Assembly: GCA_040755215.1 (NCBI GenBank)
Contig: JBFMBG010000004.1
Span: 8,235-72,234 of the forward strand
DNA length: 64,000 nt
Source of the DNA: JAIMBK01 sp040755215
GTDB lineage: Bacteria; Bacillota; Desulfotomaculia; Desulfotomaculales; Nap2-2B
Reading direction: 5' to 3'
Below the pieces are notes generated by a model. The model was given only the letters and a program-made list of their open reading frames with translations. It had not been told where the DNA came from and ran no database searches. The translations under genes and the position numbers were made by a program. Positions 1-6,827 of this stretch are shown here, in pieces (within the stretch, counting starts at the first letter, position 1; the number at the start of each line of letters is the position of its first letter).

Positions 1-95
1 AGAATACAGGGGACACAGAGAAAAAATTATGTTATGATTTAACTGTTCTCTGTACCCTCTGTGGTTAAATTTATAAATTAGAAAGGTGACCCCCC

Positions 96-395
96 TTGGC
101 GGACAAAACCATTGAAGTCCGGGCCTTTTCTTTTTTGCAAAAAGTTTTTGACGAACAGGGGTGGCCCCAGCCCCTGCTGGTGGATTGGCCGGAGGCGGCT
201 CCGGCCGCCCGGCTGGTTGCGGAGCTGAAAATCAATCCCCGGCAGGTGGAAGCAGTCTTTATTAACGGTGTCGCCCGCCACCTGGAAGACGTGATTAACC
301 CGGGCGACCGGGTGGCCCTGGTCCCGCCCGGGACGCCGGGGCCTTACCGGGTGCTGCTGGGGTTTGTGGGCGGCGGCAATGACAGCGGGACGTAG
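96..395 (+). CDS. MoaD/ThiS-like sulfur carrier protein
   Basis: This 99-residue protein has the size and pattern of the ubiquitin-like MoaD/ThiS family, which carries sulfur as a C-terminal thiocarboxylate for molybdopterin synthesis. The N-terminus reads as a strand-rich MoaD start, and the middle holds the typical V-x-x-G-D-R-V-A-L-V-P-P segment (about residues 66-78). The chain ends in a Gly-Gly-Gly followed by five more residues (NDSGT), whereas a classical carrier ends exactly at Gly-Gly, so trimming would be needed or this is a divergent relative. The TTG start is chosen because a GAAAGGTGA ribosome site sits just upstream. Neighbours on the other strand are MoeA, a tungstate permease and a tungsten AOR, which fits a pterin-cofactor role. 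The exact cofactor pathway is inferred. Confidence 0.75.
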   Translation: MADKTIEVRAFSFLQKVFDEQGWPQPLLVDWPEAAPAARLVAELKINPRQVEAVFINGVARHLEDVINPGDRVALVPPGTPGPYRVLLGFVGGGNDSGT

Positions 396-432
396 CTAAA
401 TTTAAATCTGCCGTTGAAGGGTCCTGAACCGG

Positions 433-453
433 GCAAAAGGACTCTTTTGCTTT
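433..453 (+). terminator. Weak hairpin after the MoaD-like gene
   Basis: A 7-bp perfect stem (GCAAAAG/CTTTTGC) with a four-base loop is followed by only three T residues. It lies between convergent genes and may serve as a weak terminator. Confidence 0.35.
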
Positions 454-494
454 GTACCTCTGTGCCTTTGTGCCCGATCAACTTTGGGCCTTTT

Positions 495-1733
495 TTAAAA
501 CAGCTTCACTTCCACCCATTCCCCAGCTTCCACGCCCTCCTTTCCGGCGGGGATTTTCGCCAGGCCGTCGGCCTTGACCAGGGTGGCGATCAGGCCCGAC
601 TTGCCCAGCACGGGGTCCGCGTGCAGTTCTCCGTTCCGCAAGGAGAGTTTTACCCGCACGTAGTCTTCCCGGCCCGGGGCGGAGCGCAAATTGCGGCTCA
701 CGCGCGCCCGCAAAGGAAATTCCCAAAAGGGTTCTGCAGGATAGTCGGCAAAGCGGATCAAGGGCGCCACCAGCAACTCAAAAACTACCAGGGCGGAGGC
801 CGGGTGGCCGGGGAGGCCGAAAACCGGTTTGCCATCCACGACCGCGCCGATGGTGGGTTTGCCGGGCTTTAAAGAAACGCCGTGAAACAGCACTCCCGGG
901 TTTCCCAGGGCGGCGATGGCCGCCGCCGCCACGTCCCGGGCGCCCACCGAACTGCCCCCGGAGAGCAGGACCAGGTCGTTTTCGGAGAGCGCCGCCGCCA
1001 GCCTTTCCTTGAGCTGCTGGAAATCGTCCCGGACGATGCCGTACAGGTTAGGCTCACCCCCGCATTCCCGCACCGCCCCCCAGAGAGTGTACGAATTAAT
1101 GTTCCGCACCTGGCCGGGGGCCGGTTTTTCTTCGGGCGGAACCACCTCGTCCCCGGTGGAAATGATTCCCGTCCGCAAAGGCCGCCGCACTTCCACCCTC
1201 GTTACTCCGGCGGCGGCTAAAATGCCCAGGTCCTGGGGGCGCAGCCGGTGACCGGCAGGCAGGAGCAGTTCCCCGGCGGCAAAATCCTCCCCCCGGCGGA
1301 TCACGTTTTCCCCCGGCGCCACCGGCCGGAGCACGCCGATCGTCTTTTCGTCAAGCTCCTCGGTATATTCCACCATGACCACCGCGTCGGCCCCGGCGGG
1401 GAGCATTCCGCCGGTGGAGATGCGCCAGGCCTGCCCCGCCTTTAGTTCGCCTTGCGGTTTTTGCCCCATGAACACTTCCCCGGCTACCTCCAGATAGGCG
1501 GGCAGTCCCTCGGAGGCGCCGAAGGTATCTCCGGCCCGCACGGCAAAACCGTCCATGGTGGCGCGGTCGAAGCCCGGCACGTCGTCAACGGCCGTTACCT
1601 CATGGAGCAGGCAGCGGTTGAGGGCGCCCGGCAGGGATACCGTTTCCCCCTCCTGCGGCGGGGAAAAGTGCCGCTGGATTGCTTCCCGGGCTTCTTTGAC
1701 TGTAACGGCTTTAAATAATTCTTTCATGTTCAT
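495..1733 (-). CDS. moeA: Molybdopterin molybdotransferase MoeA
   Basis: MoeA inserts molybdate (or tungstate) into adenylylated molybdopterin in the cytoplasm. About 412 residues, the normal length. Visible family signatures are the N-terminal VxxAREAI segment, DRATMDGFAVRA (about residue 55), STGGMLPAGADAVVMVE (about 105), the MoaB/Mog-like domain with IISTGDEVV (about 190) and LSGGSSVGARD, and the C-terminal GLPGHPASALVVFELLV. I place the start at the ATG following an AAG-free stretch downstream of a GGAGGTGG ribosome site at 1743-1750; a second ATG lies two codons further in. A longer reading frame extends upstream but has no ribosome site. It faces the MoaD-like gene and shares its strand with a tungstate permease and tungsten AOR, so its metal in this context may well be tungsten (inference). 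Confidence 0.93.
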   Translation of the reverse strand: MNMKELFKAVTVKEAREAIQRHFSPPQEGETVSLPGALNRCLLHEVTAVDDVPGFDRATMDGFAVRAGDTFGASEGLPAYLEVAGEVFMGQKPQGELKAGQAWRISTGGMLPAGADAVVMVEYTEELDEKTIGVLRPVAPGENVIRRGEDFAAGELLLPAGHRLRPQDLGILAAAGVTRVEVRRPLRTGIISTGDEVVPPEEKPAPGQVRNINSYTLWGAVRECGGEPNLYGIVRDDFQQLKERLAAALSENDLVLLSGGSSVGARDVAAAAIAALGNPGVLFHGVSLKPGKPTIGAVVDGKPVFGLPGHPASALVVFELLVAPLIRFADYPAEPFWEFPLRARVSRNLRSAPGREDYVRVKLSLRNGELHADPVLGKSGLIATLVKADGLAKIPAGKEGVEAGEWVEVKLF

Positions 1734-1911
1734 TCGGCTTTTCCACCTCCTGGAGAGAAAAAAGCCGGCACGCGGTTGGTTTTCCCGGCCAGGATGCGCT
1801 CCTTTCCGTGCTGTCTTTATTTTTACCGGCATGTATTTTCAAAAAACCCTTTTTCAAAAATTATTCGTGTTGCGGGAGAAATTAACTAACCCCTAATTCC
1901 CGTTCCCGTTT

Positions 1912-2610
1912 TCACGCGTGGCTGCTCCGCTGCTGCGCCGTGGTTAAAAAGGCGGTGATCCCGTAGGCCAGCACGAACAAAATGAGGCTTAGAGCAAAGG
2001 CCAGTTCCTGTTTCCCCTGGCCCACGGCCAAAACGATGGCCGTCGTGAGCACCCTGGTGCTGCCGGCGATGTTCCCGCCGACCATCATGGAAGCGCCTAC
2101 TTCGGAAATGACTCCGCCGAAGCCGGCAATCACCGCCGCCAGCAGGCCCAGCCGCGCTTCGCGCACCAAAAGCCAGAGCAGCTGCCCGCGGGAAGCGCCC
2201 AGGGCCAGGATCTGCAGGTGGATTTTCGGATTTAAGGATTGGATGGCGGCCACGGTAAACCCCGTAACGATGGGGGAGGCGATAATTGCCTGGGCAAAAA
2301 TCATTGCTGCGGGGGTGTAGAGGAGATCCAGGAAACCCAGGGGTCCGTACCTGGTGAAGGTCAGCCAGACCACCAGCCCCACCACCACCGGCGGCAGGCC
2401 CATGCCGAAATTGACCAGGCTGATGACAAAGCGCCGGCCGGGAAACTTCGTAAGCGCCAGCAGAACCCCGAACGGAACGCCAATCAGCACGCTGATCAGG
2501 GTGGCCAGGCCGGAAACCTGCAGGGTGCGCAGGGTAATTTCCAGTACCTCGGGATCACCCGCGGACAACAGGCGAACAGATTCGACGAAGCCCCGCCAGA
2601 AGATTTCCAT
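1912..2610 (-). CDS. tupB: Tungstate ABC transporter permease (TupB-type)
   Basis: An integral membrane permease of 232 residues with five to six hydrophobic segments. The EAA-type cytoplasmic loop, which contacts the ATPase, is visible around residues 143-160 (ALGASRGQLLWLLVREAR). The run VISEVGASMMVGGNIAGSTRVLTTAIVL is characteristic of TupB/ModB-like tungstate permeases, and TupB is the better match because of the conserved GNI-x-G-x-TRVLTTAI ending. It would import tungstate with a TupA binding protein and a TupC ATPase, neither of which is adjacent here; a VapBC pair occupies the upstream position. A GGGAGG ribosome site lies 14 bases before the ATG, rather far, with a four-codon mini-ORF in between. 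Confidence 0.85.
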   Translation of the reverse strand: MEIFWRGFVESVRLLSAGDPEVLEITLRTLQVSGLATLISVLIGVPFGVLLALTKFPGRRFVISLVNFGMGLPPVVVGLVVWLTFTRYGPLGFLDLLYTPAAMIFAQAIIASPIVTGFTVAAIQSLNPKIHLQILALGASRGQLLWLLVREARLGLLAAVIAGFGGVISEVGASMMVGGNIAGSTRVLTTAIVLAVGQGKQELAFALSLILFVLAYGITAFLTTAQQRSSHA

Positions 2611-2671
2611 CTTATGAATTCATGCCTCCCTTAATTAATTACACCTTGAAGAGTTTTCTCGAGAAGATTTT

Positions 2672-3115
2672 TCACCGGGAAGAACCCGAGAGGATGTCTT
2701 CCGGAGTTTTCGCCAGAATACCCGTAAATTTGCTGAAATCTTTGGTATTGTAGGTGCAGAGAACGGAAATGCCGTTTGCCTTCATTTGAGCCGCCAGAAA
2801 AGCGTCAAAAATATCCGCTCCCTTTCTTTTTGGACTTATTTCTTTTAGCAAATCCAGGGCTTTTAAGCCGGCGTCGATAATCAGGAAAGTTGTCCGGAAC
2901 GCTTCTATTTGTTCCCAGGCCGTTTCCGGTTCGAGCGGATTATCAACGCGGCGCGGATCGGTAACGATGGCAAAAAATTCGAGGAGTATTTGCGGTACCA
3001 GGACGCCGGCGACCCGCTTTTCCTGGACTGCCTCCAAAAGCGCCCGGCTTGTCCTGTGTTGGGGAGCGTCGAGATTGACGGCATAGACCAGAACGTTCGT
3101 ATCAACGAGAATCAA
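2672..3115 (-). CDS. vapC: VapC-family PIN-domain ribonuclease toxin
   Basis: A 147-residue PIN-domain protein. The N-terminal acidic motif is VDTNVLVYA, followed by an internal Glu in the LLEFFAIV helix (about residue 46), a conserved Asp in ADIFDAFLAAQMK (about residue 104) and a Thr/Asp pair in YNTKDFSK. These are the metal-coordinating residues expected of the toxin, which cleaves RNA. It starts with TTG, overlapping the stop of the antitoxin gene by four bases (TTGA), which implies coupled translation. The pair sits between the AOR gene and the tungstate permease. RNA target unknown. Confidence 0.85.
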   Translation of the reverse strand: MILVDTNVLVYAVNLDAPQHRTSRALLEAVQEKRVAGVLVPQILLEFFAIVTDPRRVDNPLEPETAWEQIEAFRTTFLIIDAGLKALDLLKEISPKRKGADIFDAFLAAQMKANGISVLCTYNTKDFSKFTGILAKTPEDILSGSSR

Positions 3116-3327
3116 TACTTTAGCCTTCCTTCGTAAATTTCCGCCCGGCGGGCTGGCTTTCCTTTCCCCAGGCTGAACCTTCCCGGAGTAACCGGGGTTT
3201 TGGGAAGATAATGCTCGAGAGCTTCCAGGACCAGTTCATTTTTCGGGCGCCTGGTTGCTTTTGCCGCTTTATCCAGAGAGGTTAAAATATGCTCTTTTTC
3301 TTTCGGGATGTAAATATTAAGTTGCAC
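3112..3327 (-). CDS. VapB-type antitoxin, ribbon-helix-helix-like
   Basis: A 71-residue protein whose first 45 residues (MQLNIYIPKEKEHILTSLDK then ATRRPKNELVLEALEHYL) match a ribbon-helix-helix DNA-binding fold, followed by a basic tail that would wrap the toxin. It starts at GTG, eight bases after a GGAGGTGA ribosome site. It is translationally coupled to the PIN toxin gene downstream. In this kind of module the antitoxin usually represses the pair's own promoter; I see no clear operator in the 90 bases upstream. Confidence 0.75.
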   Translation of the reverse strand: MQLNIYIPKEKEHILTSLDKAAKATRRPKNELVLEALEHYLPKTPVTPGRFSLGKGKPARRAEIYEGRLKY

Positions 3328-3418
3328 GGGCAGATCACCTCCGCGATAACTATACCATAACCACTATTTATAGTCAATAATGATAGGGAAAAAAGGAAAC
3401 TTTTCACCCTCCAGATGG

Positions 3419-5335
3419 TTAACGTAACCCCAGTTCCGCCAGTTTTGCGGGGGCGGGTTCCCCCGTTTCCGCGTCCCACCCCCGCGCCCGGTAGTATTCG
3501 GCGAGCACTCTTTTGACCTGTTCCCGCTCCAGCCGCCGCCCGGCGGCGGGGCCGGCGCCGGCGGGCTCTTCGTAAAACCGCGGGGGGTAGTCGGAATCCG
3601 CCGGTTTTTCCCCGTGGCGCAGGTTGAATAATTTCTGCAGGTTCCAGATCCGCTCACCGGCCCGCATCACTTCCTCCGGTGATATTTCGATGCCCGTCAG
3701 GGTAGAGAAAAGGCGGGAAAAAAGGGTCGGCCCCACCGTGTGCAGGACCGGCGGGCGGATGCACATCCCCAGGGCGTTATATACGGCGATGAGGTCCTCG
3801 GACCACTTGGACATTTTCGAGATGTTGACGTCCCTGGTGACGGGGTCAAAGATTTCTTCTTTCAGGTGTTCCGGCATGTCCAGCCGTTCGTACATGTCTT
3901 CCCCGAACCCGAATTTTTCCGTTAAATAGGGAGCCGGGTTTTCGTTGAAGCGCAGGTTTTCCACGGGGTTGCGCGTCCGCAGGTGATCGCCCCCGCGCAG
4001 GTTCGTGATGTAGCCCAGGGTCCAGGTGGACCAGCGGGCCCGGGGATCGATTAAGAAACATTCCAGGCCCTTTACTTCCACGGTGGACGGGGAGGCGCCG
4101 GGAAAATGCCGGGCGGCCCGCTTCGTTCCTTCCGCCAGGATGTCGCCGACCCCCCGGCGGTGGGCGATCATCTCCAGCAGGGCAAGGGCGGCCTTTTCGT
4201 CTCCCCAGGAGAGGGGAAAGCCGAGTTCCTTTTCTTTGAGCACCCCCCGTTCGAATAATTCCATGGCGAAGGCCACCGCCGCCGCCGCCGAAACCATGTC
4301 CACCCCCAGGCGCTGGCAGGTTTCGGTAAGTTTGGCCACGGCGGGCAGGCTGCCGATGGCGCACCCGGCGCCGAAGCCGATCACCGGCGTAACCTCCATG
4401 TCCTTCAGGCGGAGCCCGCTGTACGGACCGTCATTAACCTCCACCCAGTGGGCGCAGGCGATGGGGCAGGCGATGCAGGCGATCCCCCGGTTGGTGTATT
4501 TGGGCAGCGCTTTGCGGCTGCGGGTTTCCACCCAGTCGGCGATGGCGCCTTGCCGGTAGTTCCGGCCCGGCAGGCAGCCGAACTCCTGGTAGGGGAGGCT
4601 GGCCAGCATGGTGCCGAAGCGGGAGAAGGGCCCGTAAAAGGGTGAGGAGAAGATGGCCCGGCGGGCGTCCGCCACCGCCTGCAGAAACTCTTTCTTGCGG
4701 GCAACGCGCACCGGCCCGGTGCCGCGCACCGCCACGGCCTTTAGCTTTTTGCTCCCCATGACTGCCCCCAGCCCCGTGCGCGCCCAGGCGTCGGCGGGGC
4801 CGTTTTCGATGCTGGCGAAGCGCACCAGGTTTTCTCCCGCCGGGCCGATGGCGGCGATCTGGATGCCTTCGTCGTTGTATCGGCGCCGGATTTCCCGGAC
4901 GGTTTCCCAGGCGTCCCGCCCCCATAAGTGCTCCGCCGGCAGGATTTCCGCCCGGCCGTCGCAAATCCATAGATACACGGGGGTGGAGGCCTTTCCCCGG
5001 ATAACCAGGCCGTCGTACCCGGCGAATTTCAGCTCGCTGCCCCAGAAGTTGCCGGAATTGGCGGTTCCGAAGAGGCCGGTGAGCGGCGAAAGGGCGGAAG
5101 CCTCGGTGCGGGAAGCGGTCGGCACCGTCGTTCCCACCAGCACCCCCACCCCGAAGACGAGCACGTTTTCCGGCCCCAGGGGGTCGGCGCCGGCGGGAAT
5201 CTCCCTGTCCAGAATTCGCGCATTAAAGCCCAGGCCGCCCAAATACCTTTTCGGCCAGTCCTCCTCGACGGGGCGCTCTTTGATTTCCCCGGTGGTCAGG
5301 TTTATGTCCAGTATTTTGCCGCTGTAGCCGTACAT
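3419..5335 (-). CDS. aor: Tungsten-containing aldehyde:ferredoxin oxidoreductase
   Basis: Oxidises aldehydes to acids with ferredoxin as acceptor, or runs in reverse on organic acids, using a tungsten bis-pyranopterin and one [4Fe-4S] cluster. At 638 residues it is slightly longer than well-known AORs (about 605). Visible signatures: N-terminal MYGYSGKILDINLTTG, the glycine-rich cofactor region GGLGFNARIL and TGLFGTANSGNFWGSELKFAGYDGL, the Cys-x2-Cys-x3-Cys cluster ligands in ACIACPIACAH (about residues 286-294), and a distal Cys in LGMCIRPP (about residue 522). It starts at an ATG with a GGAGG site. The ferredoxin just upstream is probably its partner, while MoeA and TupB further along supply the metal. 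Aldehyde substrate unknown. Confidence 0.93.
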   Translation of the reverse strand: MYGYSGKILDINLTTGEIKERPVEEDWPKRYLGGLGFNARILDREIPAGADPLGPENVLVFGVGVLVGTTVPTASRTEASALSPLTGLFGTANSGNFWGSELKFAGYDGLVIRGKASTPVYLWICDGRAEILPAEHLWGRDAWETVREIRRRYNDEGIQIAAIGPAGENLVRFASIENGPADAWARTGLGAVMGSKKLKAVAVRGTGPVRVARKKEFLQAVADARRAIFSSPFYGPFSRFGTMLASLPYQEFGCLPGRNYRQGAIADWVETRSRKALPKYTNRGIACIACPIACAHWVEVNDGPYSGLRLKDMEVTPVIGFGAGCAIGSLPAVAKLTETCQRLGVDMVSAAAAVAFAMELFERGVLKEKELGFPLSWGDEKAALALLEMIAHRRGVGDILAEGTKRAARHFPGASPSTVEVKGLECFLIDPRARWSTWTLGYITNLRGGDHLRTRNPVENLRFNENPAPYLTEKFGFGEDMYERLDMPEHLKEEIFDPVTRDVNISKMSKWSEDLIAVYNALGMCIRPPVLHTVGPTLFSRLFSTLTGIEISPEEVMRAGERIWNLQKLFNLRHGEKPADSDYPPRFYEEPAGAGPAAGRRLEREQVKRVLAEYYRARGWDAETGEPAPAKLAELGLR

Positions 5336-5441
5336 TCGGGATTCCTCCAGTGGCGAGTTTTCCCGGCATGAAAGTAGAGGCGCTTTACCCCTATCCTCTA
5401 ATCCCTGATATATGGGCGCCGCTTATTTTGCCGCTGTTGCT

Positions 5442-5687
5442 TTAAGCCTCTGGTTTGCCCGCCTCAACGACGCGCAGGGCGCCCGAGGGGCAGGCCAGGG
5501 CGCATTGCTTGCAGTTCCGGCAAAGGGATGAGAAGGTGATGGCGAACGTGCCTTCAAATTCGTGCCTTAGTACCGAAACACAAGCCTTTTTCAGGTCAAA
5601 TTCATCGTGATAGGTAATGGCGCAGGTCAGTGCGCAGGTCAGGCAACCGATGCATTTACCGGGGTTGATCGCCATTTCCTTGGGCAT
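5442..5687 (-). CDS. Ferredoxin-like 4Fe-4S protein linked to AOR
   Basis: An 81-residue iron-sulfur protein with two Cys clusters, CIGCLTCALTC near residue 12 and CRNCKQCALACP near residue 56, enough for two [4Fe-4S] centres. The second is a regular Cys-x2-Cys-x2-Cys-x3-Cys-Pro motif; the first has the same spacing but no Pro. The spacer between clusters is longer than in clostridial ferredoxins, as in electron-transfer subunits of AORs and molybdoenzymes. It sits 106 bases upstream of the AOR gene on the same strand and probably carries its electrons. Confidence 0.82.
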   Translation of the reverse strand: MPKEMAINPGKCIGCLTCALTCAITYHDEFDLKKACVSVLRHEFEGTFAITFSSLCRNCKQCALACPSGALRVVEAGKPEA

Positions 5688-5994
5688 CGAACCACCCTCT
5701 AAAATTTCGGTTAATTAAAAAATTCGCCCTTTGGCAGGGAATCACCTTCTAAAATTCAAAAAGAAAAGAAAAAGAAAAAATCCAAAGGATTTTTCGGAAA
5801 GGATAAGTCAAGGTCAAGTCCGGCTGTTCTCCGCCGGGAAAGGGCCCCCTCTGCTTCATCCTTAAAAAAAGAGGGAAATTTTTTGAATTAAAATACTGGA
5901 ATCTAAGGATGGCCATAAGATATAATATGAACTGAGCTGAGGTGTACTTGAGATGGAGGATCAATAAATAAATTTTGCACCAGGGAGAACAGTT
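5688..5994. other. AT-rich intergenic region between divergent genes
   Basis: No coding sequence seen. It holds a purine-rich A tract around 5755-5795 and should contain the promoters for the AOR operon (minus strand) and the PIN pair (plus strand). A TATAAT at about 5921-5926 is a plausible -10 box for the PIN gene, but no good -35 is present at the right distance. Confidence 0.5.
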
Positions 5995-6462
5995 ATGCTG
6001 ATTTACCTTGATGTCTGCTGTCTAAATAGACCATTTGATGATCAGTTTCAAGGGAGAATTCGCCTTGAATCAGAAGCCGTTTTAACAATTTTAAATGGGG
6101 GCGAAAAAGAAAAATGGCGGCTGCTCAATAGCGAGGCGATAGAATTTGAGATCTCTGCTATTCCTGAAGAGGAGAGAAAGAAGAAGGTGGCTGCTTTAAC
6201 TGCCATAGCCCAAGAAAAAACGAAAATGGACGAAAAAATAAAGTTACGCGCCAGAGAGCTTGAAAAAATTGGTATAAAGGCTTACGATGCTTTACACCTT
6301 GCGTGTGCCGAATATGGCGGCGCAGAAGTATTTCTGACAACAGATGATAAACTGTTGAGAAAAGCAAAGAGAAATAGGAACAAGCTGAAAATAAGAGTCG
6401 AAAATCCAGTTTTGTGGCTTATGGAGGTGACAAAAAGTGAACGCTCAAGCAATGAGCCCTAA
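5995..6462 (+). CDS. PIN-domain protein, probable toxin
   Basis: A 155-residue protein with the N-terminal motif YLDVCCLNRPFDDQ, the variant found in one PIN-domain subfamily instead of the usual DTN/DTS. Conserved acidic residues follow in the EFEIS segment (about residue 48), in YDALHLACAEYGGA (about residues 100-113) and in LTTDDKLL (about residue 119). It probably cleaves RNA. The gene is AT-richer than its surroundings, suggesting transfer. The next gene starts inside its 3' end, so toxin precedes partner here, the reverse of the usual VapBC order. Confidence 0.75.
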   Translation: MLIYLDVCCLNRPFDDQFQGRIRLESEAVLTILNGGEKEKWRLLNSEAIEFEISAIPEEERKKKVAALTAIAQEKTKMDEKIKLRARELEKIGIKAYDALHLACAEYGGAEVFLTTDDKLLRKAKRNRNKLKIRVENPVLWLMEVTKSERSSNEP

Positions 6463-6640
6463 TGAAATCAAAAATGCGGGTTTAGTCGCCCTGGCCAAAG
6501 CTCTTGGTCCTGTGGGTATGGCTCGGTTTATTCAGCAGTACGATACTGGAGCGGGAGATTATACGAGGGATCGAGCAAAGTGGCTGGATCAAATGAGTCT
6601 TGATGAAATAATTGCGGCGATTGAAAAACGACGGGGGTAA
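6437..6640 (+). CDS. Small partner of PIN protein, probable antitoxin
   Basis: A 67-residue protein starting at GTG with a GGAGGTGA ribosome site inside the preceding gene; the two overlap by 26 bases and are probably co-translated. I do not assign a named family. The chain is mostly helical in appearance, with a GLVALAKALGPVGMARFIQQ segment, then GDYTRDRAKWL and a C-terminal amphipathic helix DEIIAAIEKRRG. Position and size make an antitoxin the likeliest role, but no DNA-binding fold is obvious. Confidence 0.6.
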   Translation: MNAQAMSPNEIKNAGLVALAKALGPVGMARFIQQYDTGAGDYTRDRAKWLDQMSLDEIIAAIEKRRG

Positions 6641-6754
6641 AATTATAGCGAAATCGGGCCGCGCGCCAAAGAAGGTTGATACCGGCAGGCGTGCGGCCTT
6701 TTCTTTCTTGAATTGAAGTCTGTTTGATGAAGATAGGAACGCAAGCACGATCCC

Positions 6755-6789
6755 GTAAAAAAACCGCCGGGCTGGCCTGCCCCGGCGGT
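6755..6789 (-). terminator. Intrinsic terminator of the formate dehydrogenase operon
   Basis: On the minus strand a perfect 9-bp stem (ACCGCCGGG/CCCGGCGGT) with a nine-base loop is followed by seven T residues, about 40 bases after the fdhA stop codon. This is a strong rho-independent terminator. Confidence 0.9.
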
Positions 6790-6827
6790 GATGTGGTTTT
6801 GTTTTCCGCTTATCTCTTTGGCCTTCT

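Noticed and set aside
414..872. A 152-codon plus-strand frame opposite moeA
   Set aside because: It is antisense to a well-supported moeA gene and begins in intergenic repeat sequence.
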